Origin: Rickettsiales bacterium
Lineage (GTDB): Bacteria; Bacteroidota; Bacteroidia; Cytophagales; Cyclobacteriaceae
DNA: 50,496 nucleotides
Direction of reading: 5' to 3'
NCBI GenBank assembly: GCA_002729235.1
Contig: PBTY01000020.1
Coordinates: 35,535 to 86,030 of the forward strand
Within the stretch, counting starts at the first letter, position 1. Each line of letters begins with the position of its first letter. The position numbers and the translations under genes were made by a program. Under the pieces are notes generated by a model. The model made no database searches, had not been told where the DNA came from, and was given only the letters and a program-made list of their open reading frames with translations. This document shows, one piece after another, positions 35,021-44,733 of this stretch.

Positions 35021-38000
35021 ATGACTCTCCAAAGGTGCTTGTGGGTTTTGCTAGCAGCAGTTTCTGTGGCATGTTCAAGTGAGAAATCGGGAAATACCCG
35101 TTTTTCACAATTGGATGCGTCATACACGGGAGTTACTTTTCATAATGAAATTAACGAAACCGATTCACTCAATCTTCTCAACTACGAATACATCTACAAT
35201 GGTGGTGGAGTAGCTATCATTGATATCAATAATGATGGACTAAAAGACCTGTTCTTTACTGGTAATCAGGTTTCGAATGCACTGTATTTAAATATTGGAA
35301 ACCTCCAATTTCAAGACATAACCAAGTCAGCACTACTGTTCGATAATAACATTTGGTCAACAGGAGTAGCCATTGTAGATATTAATCTAGATGGGTTTGA
35401 CGACATCTATGTGTCAGTAGGTGGCCCAGGAGATCAAAGCATTTATCCCAATAAGTTATACATCAACCAGCAAGACAACACTTTTAAAGAACAAGCTGAA
35501 GAATATGGTCTGGCCGACTCTGGTGAGTCAATTCAGGCAGCATTTTTTGATTTTGATCTAGATGGAGATTTAGACATGTACTTGCTTACTGGAGGCGGTT
35601 TTGAGCGTTCTCCATTAGTTGCCAGACCAATAGCAATGGATGGCAGTGCAAGAAATACGGATCGTCTGTATCTAAATGAAATGAATCCTAACCTTGGCCA
35701 CCCTGTATTTAAAAATATCTCCAATGAAGCCGGAATTACCATTGAAGGCTTTGGGTTAGGTGTGGCCATCCTGGATGCTAACCAGGATAATTGGCCAGAT
35801 ATCTATGTTTCTAATGACTACATCTCCCGAGATGTTCTGTATATAAATCAGCAAAATGGAACTTTTGAGGATCAGTCCCTGAACTATCTGGGACATACCA
35901 GTCATTTCTCTATGGGGAATGATGTAGCCGATTTCAATAATGATGGATTGCATGATTTAATAACGGTGGATATGCTTCCAGAGGATCCGGTGAGAAGAAA
36001 ATTGATGTCTGGCGCTCAGATGTATGATCGTTATGAATTGATTAATGCAAGAGGCTATGGAAATCAGCAAATGAGAAACATGCTTCAGATGAACACTGGA
36101 ATGGAGCGTTTTTCAGAAATTGGTCAGATGGCCGGGATCTTCCAAACGGATTGGAGTTGGGCGCCATTAGCTGCTGACTTTGATAACGATGGTTTTCAGG
36201 ACTTATTTATCACGAATGGATATGGTCGGGATATTACCGACTTAGATTTTGTGAAATTCCGAAGCACATCAAATACTCCGTTTAAAAGTCCAGAAGAAAT
36301 CGAGCGATTGTTTCTTGACAGTCTTTACTCACGGCCGGTTATTTTGCTACCTAACTATGCTTATCGCAATAAGGACGGAATGTCATTTGAAGATAAATCA
36401 GCAGATTGGGGCTTGGATCAAAAAAGTCTGTCTAATGGCACTGTTTATTCAGACCTGGACAATGATGGTGATCTGGATTTGGTGGTCAACAACATTAACT
36501 CACCTGCTTTGGTATTACAGAACAAAAGCATAGAATCGGATAGTCTTTCCGTTAATTTTCTAAATGTACACTTAAGCGGCCAAAAAGGGAATCCCAAGGG
36601 TTTAGGAGCACAGGTGGAAGTATGGGCTGAAGGGAAGAAACAATCCCGCTGGAATATGCTGTCCAGAGGTTTTCAAAGTAGTGTGTCAGATCCCTTGCAT
36701 TTCGGTTTAGGAAGGAGTGAAGCAGTTGATTCCATTCTTGTTTACTGGTCAACAGGCGTGGTTTCTAAAGTTGGCTTTACTGCATCCAACCAAATTCTTA
36801 ACATTGACTATAACTCAGCTTCTCCGACTGCTTCTAAGGAGGTAGATAAAACCTATTTGACCCAATCTGATTTTGAGTCAATAAAACATGATGAGTCTAA
36901 TTCCAATGACTTTAGAGTTCAACCATTATTACTTCAAGGACATTCCAAACTAGGACCTTCATTAGCTGTTGGTGATGTGAACGGTGATGGCATGGATGAT
37001 TTATTTGTTGGTGCTGGATATGGATCAAATGCTAAGATACTTATCCAGAAATCCACTGGAGATTTTACTCGAAGCTTAATAGAAACTGAAAGCTTTGAGG
37101 ATACTGGAGCTTTGTTTTTTGATGCAGACGGTGATGGAGATCTTGATCTTTATGTTGGCAGTGGGGGTTCTGAAAGAGCCGCTGGAAACGAGTTTTACCA
37201 GGATAGATTATATAAAAATGATGGAACGGGTAAGTTTGTACTAGACCGAGCAGCAATCCCTGCATTCTTAAATAGCACAAGTGTTGTAACCTCTGCAGAT
37301 TATGATCTGGATGGTGATGAAGATCTTTTCGTTGGTTGTCGAGTAACACCCGGAAGATTCCCGGAGTCTTCCTCAAGCTACATCCTTACCAACGAAGGTG
37401 GAGCCTTCAGTATGAAGACATTGGACTTGTTGACAAATGATCTGGTCACCTCAGCAGTATGGTCAGATTATGACAATGATGGCCTGGTGGATCTATTGGT
37501 CACTACAGAATATGGACAGGTAAAATTTATTCAAAATATAGGAGGATCATTCCAGGATAGAACACGAGAACTTGGCTTGGATCAATTAGCAGGACTTTGG
37601 AATGGTATCCTTCCTGTAGATATAGATCAGGATGCTGACATGGATTATATAGTCGGAAATCTAGGTTTGAATAATAGTTTCAAAGCCTCTCAAGAAAAAC
37701 CACTTGAGATTTTTTACAAAGATTTTGATAAAAATGGCGCAGTAGACCCGGTATTCGCATTTTATGATCATGATGAAGTTAAACCAATAGCTTCATTGGA
37801 TGTATTGATTAGCCAGGTACCCTCTTTAAAGAAGAAATACTTCTATTATAAGGATTTCGCAAATTCAACGATGGATGAATTACTCTGGGCAATGGGTTCC
37901 GCAGACGTGGCTTCACGAAAGGCTTCCACTTTGGCTAGCACCGTATTGGTCAATAATGGAGCAGATGGATTTGAAAGCCTGGCTCTACCAAAAAAGGCGC

Positions 38001-38500
38001 AGGTTTCACCTCTTTTTGGGTTGACTTCTGAGGATGTCAATGCAGATGGAATTCCTGATCTGATTGCTACTGGAAATACTAGCAATACAGAAGTAGTTTA
38101 TGGAAAATACGATGCTTCTCTAGGTCTTGTAATGCTAGGTGATGGAGTAGGTAACTTTAAGGTAGTGGATGCATCCAGAGCTGGAATAGATGTGAAGGGT
38201 GATGGGCGTGCCATGGTGAAAATAAAGCAAGGTTCTAGATGGATGATCCTCGCTAGTCAGAATGACTCGGACATTAAAGCATATGAAATTACTCGTAATA
38301 GCCAACAGATTATGGACCTGCATGAGGGCGAATACATGGCCTTAATTGAGTTTAAAAATAACCGAAAACAAAAAATGGAATTCTTTGGGTCTGCAGGATA
38401 CTGGTCTCAAAGTAGCAAACGAATTCTGGTTCCTGAAGGAGCTGTTCAGATCATTTTTATGAATGCAACCGGACAAGAAACCAGAAGAATTGAAGTGTAG
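35021..38500 (+). CDS. FG-GAP/VCBS-repeat ASPIC-domain lipoprotein
   Basis: This 1159-residue lipoprotein (signal ending VSVACSS, Cys18) consists mainly of calcium-type FG-GAP/VCBS blades with DxDxDG-like loops: DINNDGLKD, DINLDGFDD, DFDLDGDLD, DFDNDGFQD and DLDNDGDLD before an ASPIC/UnbV domain (about residues 515-600, GLGAQVEVWAEGKKQSRWNMLSRGFQSS and HFGLGRSEAVDSILVYWSTG). More blades follow (DVNGDGMDD, DADGDGDLD, DYDLDGDED, DYDNDGLVD and DVNADGIPD). Such proteins often accompany SusCD pairs in Cytophagales. It occupies the place of a SusE/SusF-like surface glycan-binding protein, but that role is inference. It lies between the susD terminator and the GH51 gene, 26 bp upstream of the latter. 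Confidence 0.88.
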   Translation: MTLQRCLWVLLAAVSVACSSEKSGNTRFSQLDASYTGVTFHNEINETDSLNLLNYEYIYNGGGVAIIDINNDGLKDLFFTGNQVSNALYLNIGNLQFQDITKSALLFDNNIWSTGVAIVDINLDGFDDIYVSVGGPGDQSIYPNKLYINQQDNTFKEQAEEYGLADSGESIQAAFFDFDLDGDLDMYLLTGGGFERSPLVARPIAMDGSARNTDRLYLNEMNPNLGHPVFKNISNEAGITIEGFGLGVAILDANQDNWPDIYVSNDYISRDVLYINQQNGTFEDQSLNYLGHTSHFSMGNDVADFNNDGLHDLITVDMLPEDPVRRKLMSGAQMYDRYELINARGYGNQQMRNMLQMNTGMERFSEIGQMAGIFQTDWSWAPLAADFDNDGFQDLFITNGYGRDITDLDFVKFRSTSNTPFKSPEEIERLFLDSLYSRPVILLPNYAYRNKDGMSFEDKSADWGLDQKSLSNGTVYSDLDNDGDLDLVVNNINSPALVLQNKSIESDSLSVNFLNVHLSGQKGNPKGLGAQVEVWAEGKKQSRWNMLSRGFQSSVSDPLHFGLGRSEAVDSILVYWSTGVVSKVGFTASNQILNIDYNSASPTASKEVDKTYLTQSDFESIKHDESNSNDFRVQPLLLQGHSKLGPSLAVGDVNGDGMDDLFVGAGYGSNAKILIQKSTGDFTRSLIETESFEDTGALFFDADGDGDLDLYVGSGGSERAAGNEFYQDRLYKNDGTGKFVLDRAAIPAFLNSTSVVTSADYDLDGDEDLFVGCRVTPGRFPESSSSYILTNEGGAFSMKTLDLLTNDLVTSAVWSDYDNDGLVDLLVTTEYGQVKFIQNIGGSFQDRTRELGLDQLAGLWNGILPVDIDQDADMDYIVGNLGLNNSFKASQEKPLEIFYKDFDKNGAVDPVFAFYDHDEVKPIASLDVLISQVPSLKKKYFYYKDFANSTMDELLWAMGSADVASRKASTLASTVLVNNGADGFESLALPKKAQVSPLFGLTSEDVNADGIPDLIATGNTSNTEVVYGKYDASLGLVMLGDGVGNFKVVDASRAGIDVKGDGRAMVKIKQGSRWMILASQNDSDIKAYEITRNSQQIMDLHEGEYMALIEFKNNRKQKMEFFGSAGYWSQSSKRILVPEGAVQIIFMNATGQETRRIEV

Positions 38501-38526
38501 AACTTTAGTAGATAAACAATTTAAGA

Positions 38527-40575
38527 ATGACTGACTTGTATAAAAATTTGAAGCTTGTAACGGTGGCCCTACTTGCTGTAATGATGGTTGCCTCATGTGG
38601 AGAAAAGAAGTCCACCGCGCAGGAAGAGAAAGGGAAAAGTGTGGGAAAATCAAGCTCCAAATTAACCATTGATACAGAGCAAGTAATTGCAGAGATACAA
38701 CCTACCATGTATGGGATCTTTTTCGAGGACATCAACTTTGCAATCGATGGTGGATTATATGCGGAACTTGTGAAGAATAGGTCCTTCGAGTTTGATAAGC
38801 CATTGCGTGGTTGGACTGTTTTGAAAGATGAAGGTGTTGGCGTTCGAACTATACCGGTGAATACTGGTAACCCTCGTAATCCACGCTATTTGAGAGTCCA
38901 AATAGATAAAACTGGTTCAGGTGCGGGTCTTAAAAATGAAGGTTTCAAAGGCATGGGGATCAAAGGTAATGTCGCTCATGACTTTAGTATTCAAGTAAGA
39001 GGGGTTGAAGGTAGTGTAAAGGCCATTCGAATAGAATTGATAGACGCACAAAATGAAGTTATTGGAGAAGGCCGCGTTGAAGGGATAACAAATGATTGGC
39101 AAACTCTTGAAACTTCGTTTACACCGACAAAAACTGATGAAAAAGCCACTATGAATATATGGTTTGAAGGAGAAGGAGTGATTGATATCGATATGGTTTC
39201 TTTATTCCCAACAGATACCTGGAAGGGACGTAAAAAAGGCCTAAGAGCAGATCTTGTTCAGTTACTCGCTGATATGGATCCTGGGTTCTTACGTTTCCCT
39301 GGTGGATGTATTGTGGAAGGGTTTGACCTCTCACAGCGATATCAGTGGAAAAATACTGTAGGAGATATAGATGAAAGAGTAACTACCATTAACCGATGGA
39401 ATTTTGAATTTGATCATAGACCAGCTCCGGATTATTATCAGAGTTTTGGTGTGGGCTTTTACGAATATTTCCTGCTTGCCGAAGACCTTGATGCAGAACC
39501 AATGCCGATTATCAATTGTGGTATGGCTTGTCAGTTCAATACAGGTGAACTTGTTCCATTGGATGACTTACAGCCATATATTCAAGATGCATTGGACCTA
39601 ATCGAATTTGCCAATGGACCTGTAAATTCCACCTGGGGAAAATTACGAGCAGATATGGGTCATCCAGAACCATTCAATATGAAAATGATTGGAGTTGGTA
39701 ACGAACAGTGGGGACCACAATATGTTGAGCGATACGTGCCGATGGTAAATGCGATCAAGAGCAAATATCCTGAGATGCAAATTATTGCGGCCACAGGATC
39801 AGATGGTTCCATCTTCCCTAATGGTGAAGAAGAGATTGATTATTTATGGGAGCAATGGCGTAAACTACAGCCGGAAATTGTGGATGAGCATTTTTATCGC
39901 AACCCAGATTGGTTTAGAGAAAATGCTGATTGGTACGATAAGTATGACCGCAATGGTCCAAAGCTTTTCGTAGGTGAATATGCCTCTCAAAGTGTGGGAG
40001 TGGCAAGCCCTGATAATAAAAATAGTTGGGAGACAGCACTTTCTGAAGCTGCATTCATTACCGGGCTAGAGCGAAATGCTGCAGTAGTGACCATGACATC
40101 ATATGCACCATTATTTGCCCATGCCGAAGGTTGGCAGTGGACTCCAGATTTGATTTGGTTCAATAATCTGGAAGCATTCACTACACCTAATTATCATGTG
40201 CAAAAATTATTCTCGACTAATGCTGGAACACATTTGGTGAGTGTGCAAGAAGATGGAGAAGAAATAAAGGGCCAAAATGGTCTCTATGCAACAGCCAGTA
40301 TGGACGAAAGGACTGGAGAATTGATCGTTAAGTTTGTTAATGTTTCAAGTGGAGAAATTTCGTTGAATATGGATATTGAAGGTACAAGTTTGTCGAGTTT
40401 TGGTTCGCTGACAGTATTGAAAAATAGTGATTTAGGTGCGGAAAACTCTTTTGATGTTCAAAATATTAAGCCTGAAGTAGAGGAGATTTCTGTTGATGGT
40501 AGTACCATTAGTGTTGCGGCACCAGCTTATTCTATGTCAGTTTTAAGAGTAAAGGAAAGTCAAAGTGTTAATTGA
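38527..40575 (+). CDS. GH51 alpha-L-arabinofuranosidase with N-terminal CBM-like insert, lipoprotein
   Basis: This 682-residue enzyme is a lipoprotein (VASCGE, Cys24). The GH51 barrel begins MYGIFFEDINFAIDGGLYAELVKNRSFEF, is interrupted at about 95-235 by a carbohydrate-binding-module-like beta-sandwich, and resumes at FLRFPGGCIVEGFDLSQRYQWK. Glu393 in VGNEQWG is the expected acid/base and Glu484 in FVGEYAS the nucleophile. A C-terminal beta domain ends the protein. The insert and long form resemble the eukaryote-like GH51 subgroup active on arabinan and arabinoxylan side chains. It is 26 bp downstream of the FG-GAP gene. The residues after the lipid Cys (GEKKSTAQEEKGK) do not show a clear surface-export motif. 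Confidence 0.94.
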   Translation: MTDLYKNLKLVTVALLAVMMVASCGEKKSTAQEEKGKSVGKSSSKLTIDTEQVIAEIQPTMYGIFFEDINFAIDGGLYAELVKNRSFEFDKPLRGWTVLKDEGVGVRTIPVNTGNPRNPRYLRVQIDKTGSGAGLKNEGFKGMGIKGNVAHDFSIQVRGVEGSVKAIRIELIDAQNEVIGEGRVEGITNDWQTLETSFTPTKTDEKATMNIWFEGEGVIDIDMVSLFPTDTWKGRKKGLRADLVQLLADMDPGFLRFPGGCIVEGFDLSQRYQWKNTVGDIDERVTTINRWNFEFDHRPAPDYYQSFGVGFYEYFLLAEDLDAEPMPIINCGMACQFNTGELVPLDDLQPYIQDALDLIEFANGPVNSTWGKLRADMGHPEPFNMKMIGVGNEQWGPQYVERYVPMVNAIKSKYPEMQIIAATGSDGSIFPNGEEEIDYLWEQWRKLQPEIVDEHFYRNPDWFRENADWYDKYDRNGPKLFVGEYASQSVGVASPDNKNSWETALSEAAFITGLERNAAVVTMTSYAPLFAHAEGWQWTPDLIWFNNLEAFTTPNYHVQKLFSTNAGTHLVSVQEDGEEIKGQNGLYATASMDERTGELIVKFVNVSSGEISLNMDIEGTSLSSFGSLTVLKNSDLGAENSFDVQNIKPEVEEISVDGSTISVAAPAYSMSVLRVKESQSVN

Positions 40576-40584
40576 TTTATTATT

Positions 40585-40601
40585 AGTGTAAAAATTACAC
40601 T
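40585..40601. promoter_or_regulatory. Candidate AraR operator, site 3 (second GH51 promoter)
   Basis: AGTGTAAAAATTACACT is a near-perfect palindrome (arms AGTGTAA and TTACACT, spacer AAA), the best of the three sites. It starts 10 bp after the upstream stop and lies 73 bp before the GH51 ATG. A weak -7-like TATCTTCA follows at 40611-40618, so the site would cover the -33 region and a bound repressor would block the promoter. Confidence 0.65.
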
Positions 40602-40673
40602 TATACATATTATCTTCAGGCTTCCATAGCGATCATTCCTCTATGGATTACCTGAACCTTAAATGATGAAAAA

Positions 40674-42203
40674 ATGAAAAAAATTGTAGCAGTAGCAGTT
40701 ATACTTTTATCTGTTTCTCCACTATTAGCACAAACAACGGTGAAAATCAGTGCAGATAAGGGTGAGCATATTATTAATCGTAATATATATGGCCACTTCG
40801 CTGAACATTTAGGTAGATGTGTTTACGGTGGATTTTATGTTGGTGAAGACAATCAGGTCATTCCTAATGTAGCAGGAGTACGGACAGATGTTATTGAAGC
40901 TTTGAAGGATCTCAAAGTTCCGGTGCTAAGATGGCCAGGAGGTTGCTTTGCAGATACCTATCACTGGATGGATGGTATTGGTCCGAAAAGCGAAAGACCA
41001 TCAATTGTAAATCAGTGGTGGGGTGGCTACATCGAAGACAACAGTTATGGGACTCATGATTTTCTCAATATGTGTGAAGCAATTGGGGCAGAACCCTATT
41101 TGGCTGGAAATGTTGGCAGTGGATTAGTAAAGGAACTTGCTGATTGGGTACAATACGTGAATCATGCTAAAGGGAGCCCAATGGCTGATCTAAGAATTAA
41201 AAATGGAAGAACAGAGCCGTGGAATGTAAAATATTGGGGAGTTGGTAACGAAATGTGGGGATGTGGTGGAAACATGACTCCTGAGTATTATGCAAATCTT
41301 TATCGCCAGTACGCTACTTTCCTTTCAGATTGGAACAATACGGGTGGGATTTTTAGAATTGCATCTGGTGCTAACGAATGGGATTTCAACTGGACGGAAG
41401 TATTGATGAGGGATATTCCGAAACACATGATAGAAGGAGTTGCGTTACACAACTATGCGGTGATTGAGTGGAACAATAAAGGTTCAGATATTGACTTCAA
41501 TAGAAATCAATACTTCGAGACCATGAAGGATGCTATAGATATGGAGGAGCTAGTGACCAGACATAGTGCAATCATGGATAAGTATGACCCTGAGAAAAAG
41601 ATTGATTTGATTGTAGACGAGTGGGGAGGATGGTATGATACTCCAGAAGGGCAATCTGCACTATATCAACAGAATACAATGCGTGATGCCATGATAGCGG
41701 GTATTACATTAAATATCTTCCACAATCATGCAGATAGAGTAAGAATGGCCAACCTGGCACAGACCATCAATGTTTTGCAAGCGGTTATTCTTACGGATGA
41801 AGAGCAAATGATTTTGACTCCAACTTACCATGTGATGAAGATGTACAATGTGCATCAGGATGCAACGATGTTGCCTGTGGAAATCTCTGATATGCTGTAC
41901 TTTGAGGAAGGTGATAATAAATTGCCAGCAATATCCGCTTCTGCTTCAACAACTAAAGAAGGAGAAACGAACATTTCTTTGGTAAATATTCACCCAGAGA
42001 AAGCGCATGAGATTACTCTGGAGATTGCAATAGATGGTAAAGTTTCTGGTCAGATTCTGACGTCAGATAAGTTGCAGGATTACAATTCATTTGACAATCC
42101 TGATAATATCATCCCTACAGAGTTCAAAGGATTTAAGAAGAAGGGAAATACCATTACGGTGAAGCTTCCGGCATTTTCTGTAGTTGTACTGAACATCAAA
42201 TAA
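40674..42203 (+). CDS. GH51 alpha-L-arabinofuranosidase, periplasmic
   Basis: This 509-residue enzyme has a signal peptide (MKKIVAVAVILLSVSPLLA, cleaved before QTTV) and no lipobox, so it should be soluble in the periplasm. It is a compact GH51: IYGHFAEHLGRCVYGGFYV, VLRWPGGCFADTYHW, acid/base Glu193 in GVGNEMWGCGG and nucleophile Glu316 in IVDEWGGWYDTPEG, with a C-terminal beta-sandwich. The ATG used overlaps the stop of a tiny upstream frame (ATG ATG AAA AAA TGA, 40663-40677). It begins a new transcription unit with its own candidate operator and is followed after 3 bp by the GH43 gene. It should remove terminal L-arabinose from imported arabino-oligosaccharides. Confidence 0.95.
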   Translation: MKKIVAVAVILLSVSPLLAQTTVKISADKGEHIINRNIYGHFAEHLGRCVYGGFYVGEDNQVIPNVAGVRTDVIEALKDLKVPVLRWPGGCFADTYHWMDGIGPKSERPSIVNQWWGGYIEDNSYGTHDFLNMCEAIGAEPYLAGNVGSGLVKELADWVQYVNHAKGSPMADLRIKNGRTEPWNVKYWGVGNEMWGCGGNMTPEYYANLYRQYATFLSDWNNTGGIFRIASGANEWDFNWTEVLMRDIPKHMIEGVALHNYAVIEWNNKGSDIDFNRNQYFETMKDAIDMEELVTRHSAIMDKYDPEKKIDLIVDEWGGWYDTPEGQSALYQQNTMRDAMIAGITLNIFHNHADRVRMANLAQTINVLQAVILTDEEQMILTPTYHVMKMYNVHQDATMLPVEISDMLYFEEGDNKLPAISASASTTKEGETNISLVNIHPEKAHEITLEIAIDGKVSGQILTSDKLQDYNSFDNPDNIIPTEFKGFKKKGNTITVKLPAFSVVVLNIK

Positions 42204-42206
42204 CCA

Positions 42207-43724
42207 GTGCATAAAACCAGCTATTCATATGTATTGATCCTGATCATCCTCTTTGGACTGGAGTTATCTGGTTGTAAAGAGGATGTTCCTGACAAGGAAA
42301 AAGAAGTTGATCAGGATACTACTAAGGTTGAACCTGTAGATACAACCTCACTAGATGATGGACCAGTAGATTTCAGTCAGTTTTCTGATACGTATCCTGA
42401 ATTAGCTTCAGCTGATCTGGTCTATCAGTGGAGACATTACAATGTCCATGATCCAGCCTATTTAGACGATGGCGAATTTGTCTATTGTTACAATACTGAT
42501 GTGGCGTTTGGTACAGAAATACGCCCGGGAATTCAAATTCGAAGAAGCATCAATTTGGTGGAATGGGAATATGTTGGTTGGGTTTTGAGTGGTATACCAT
42601 CTCAGGCCTCTAATCATATACAAAGCAATGGTGGTATTCCAAATCAAGGTTTGTGGGCTCCATACGCTATGAAGGTGGGTGACGAATACCGTATCTATTA
42701 TTCATTAGCTTCAAATGTTGGTCGATTGAGTGCGATTGGTCTTGCAGTTAGCAATAGTCCAAGAGGACCTTTTTCTGATAAAGGAATAGTGGTGAAGTCT
42801 TTTGATGATAGTGAGGTTCGAACCAATGCCATCGATCCGTCTGTGGTGATTGCTGAGGATGGGAAATATTACATGTATTATGGCTCCAGCTGGGATGGTA
42901 TTTACAGGCTGGAATTAAACCCTGAAACAGGATTATCCGCTGTACCAAATAGTAAAGGAGTGAGGGTGGCTCACCGCGGATTCACTGGAAATACGATTAA
43001 TGGAAATATAGAGGGACCAGAAATTATCTTCAATGAAGAATTAGGATACTACTATTTATTTATTGCCTATGACTGGTTAGAAACAAAGTACAACGTAAGA
43101 GTTGGGAGATCTCAGAGCGCTTCGGGACCATTTTATGACCTAAAAGGCAATGATTTAAATGAGTTTATGGATGATGCCCCCATGATTTTGGCTCCCTACA
43201 AATTTGAGAATCAGTCTGGTTGGCAGGGGGTTTCTCATCCAGGAGTTTTTAAAAAAGATGGCAACTACTACATTGGTCATCAGGGTAGACCTGGAGAAAA
43301 TAGATTCTATATGATCATGCATACGAGGCAGTTGCATTGGACAGAAGATGGTTGGCCTTTGGTTTCCTCCCAGCGATATGCCACAGAAGAAGAAACAGCT
43401 GTAGACGTTGCTGAGTTGGCTGGTACCTGGGAATATATAGATTTTGATTATCGTATTGTACCTGGTTTTGCTGAAACACAAACTGCTGCTGATTTTCAAA
43501 TATCTACCAGAATTTCTTTTAACGAGGATGGTAGTATTAATGGTGATGTTTCAGGTGAGTGGACCTATGAGAGTCCTTGGATGACTCTGAGTATTGATGG
43601 TTTAGGTACTGAAAAAGTATTGGTAGAGAGAGGTAGAGATTGGGAGAACAGTATTGCGGAGACCATACTTTTTACTGGTAATGGTCAGGATGGATATCCT
43701 TTATGGGGTAAGAAAATAGAATAA
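42207..43724 (+). CDS. GH43 endo-alpha-1,5-L-arabinanase, lipoprotein
   Basis: This 505-residue enzyme starts at a GTG 3 bp after GH51; no in-frame ATG lies nearby. The lipoprotein signal ends LELSGCKEDV (Cys23), and the acidic stretch behind the Cys (KEDVPDKEKEVDQD) resembles the surface-export signal of Bacteroidota lipoproteins. The five-blade propeller has base Asp82 in NVHDPAYL, Asp210 in NAIDPSV and acid Glu269 in NIEGPEIIF. After the propeller a C-terminal beta-sandwich of about 130 residues (about 375-505) follows, as in the arabinanase C-terminal domain. These traits match the endo-acting arabinanase branch. It is the most likely surface enzyme that makes oligosaccharides for SusC/SusD. 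Exo-action cannot be excluded. Confidence 0.92.
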   Translation: MHKTSYSYVLILIILFGLELSGCKEDVPDKEKEVDQDTTKVEPVDTTSLDDGPVDFSQFSDTYPELASADLVYQWRHYNVHDPAYLDDGEFVYCYNTDVAFGTEIRPGIQIRRSINLVEWEYVGWVLSGIPSQASNHIQSNGGIPNQGLWAPYAMKVGDEYRIYYSLASNVGRLSAIGLAVSNSPRGPFSDKGIVVKSFDDSEVRTNAIDPSVVIAEDGKYYMYYGSSWDGIYRLELNPETGLSAVPNSKGVRVAHRGFTGNTINGNIEGPEIIFNEELGYYYLFIAYDWLETKYNVRVGRSQSASGPFYDLKGNDLNEFMDDAPMILAPYKFENQSGWQGVSHPGVFKKDGNYYIGHQGRPGENRFYMIMHTRQLHWTEDGWPLVSSQRYATEEETAVDVAELAGTWEYIDFDYRIVPGFAETQTAADFQISTRISFNEDGSINGDVSGEWTYESPWMTLSIDGLGTEKVLVERGRDWENSIAETILFTGNGQDGYPLWGKKIE

Positions 43725-43737
43725 ACCACATTCATAC

Positions 43738-44733
43738 ATGAAAAATCTAATGCTAATACTTATGATGTTTCTGCTAGGAACATCTTATGCACAAGAAACG
43801 GATATTGGAGTTCATGATCCGGTAATGATTAAAGAAGGTGACACCTATTATTTATTCTGCACGGGTTGGGGAATCTCTGTATGGTCTTCCAAAGACATGA
43901 AAAGCTGGAAGAAGGAAGAGTCAATTTTTGGCAGAAAACCTCCAGAATGGACTCAGGAAGTGGTTCCAGGATTTGCAGGACATATGTGGGCACCAGATGT
44001 TTCTTATTACGATGGTCAATACTATTTGTATTACAGCGTTTCTGCGTTTGCAAAGAATACTTCGGCAATAGGATTGGTCACCAATAAAACATTGGACCCC
44101 TCAAGTCCTGATTTTGGATGGGTGGATCAAGGTAAGGTAGTGCAGTCTGTACCATTCAGAGATTTTTGGAATGCCATTGATCCAAATCTGATCGTTGATG
44201 AAGATGGTTATCCCTGGTTAAACTTTGGGTCATTCTGGGGAGGGATCAAAATGGTGAAGTTAGTTCCGGACAGAGATAAAATAGCTGAGCCAGAAGAGTG
44301 GCTGACACTAGCTAAACGAAATCGTTCTGATACGCTTTTGGATAACAATCCAGGAGATGGTGCTATTGAGGCTCCTTTCATTTTTAAAAAGGATAGCATG
44401 TATTACCTCTTTGTTTCGTGGGACTATTGTTGCCGGGGTGAGAACAGTACGTACAAGGTTGTAGTTGGGAGATCCAGTGATGTAAAAGGTCCATACCTGG
44501 ATAAAGAAGGTAATAGAATGGATCTTGGAGGAGGTTCCTTGGTTATTGAAGGTGATAAGAATTGGGCAGGTATTGGACACAATAGTGCCTATACTTTTGA
44601 TGGTAAGGATTATTTGGTAGTCCATGCCTATGATGTGACAGATGGAGGTCACTCCAAGTTGAAAATCCTGAATATGAATTGGGATGAAAATGGATGGCCT
44701 CTTGTGGATAAAACTGAAATAAACCCAAGATGA
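43738..44733 (+). CDS. GH43 arabinanase/exo-arabinanase, periplasmic
   Basis: This 331-residue enzyme has a signal peptide (cleaved before QETDIG at residue 19) and one GH43 propeller with no extra domain. The catalytic residues are Asp27 (VHDPVM), Asp148 (NAIDPNL) and Glu211 (IEAPFI). The segment HMWAPDVSYYDGQYYLYYSVSAFAKNTSAIGL and the motif FGSFWGGIKMVKL are typical of single-domain arabinan-active GH43 enzymes, close to subfamily 5. Whether it cuts internally or from the end cannot be told from sequence. It lies 13 bp after the endo-arabinanase and overlaps the next gene by 4 bp (ATGA). Confidence 0.92.
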   Translation: MKNLMLILMMFLLGTSYAQETDIGVHDPVMIKEGDTYYLFCTGWGISVWSSKDMKSWKKEESIFGRKPPEWTQEVVPGFAGHMWAPDVSYYDGQYYLYYSVSAFAKNTSAIGLVTNKTLDPSSPDFGWVDQGKVVQSVPFRDFWNAIDPNLIVDEDGYPWLNFGSFWGGIKMVKLVPDRDKIAEPEEWLTLAKRNRSDTLLDNNPGDGAIEAPFIFKKDSMYYLFVSWDYCCRGENSTYKVVVGRSSDVKGPYLDKEGNRMDLGGGSLVIEGDKNWAGIGHNSAYTFDGKDYLVVHAYDVTDGGHSKLKILNMNWDENGWPLVDKTEINPR

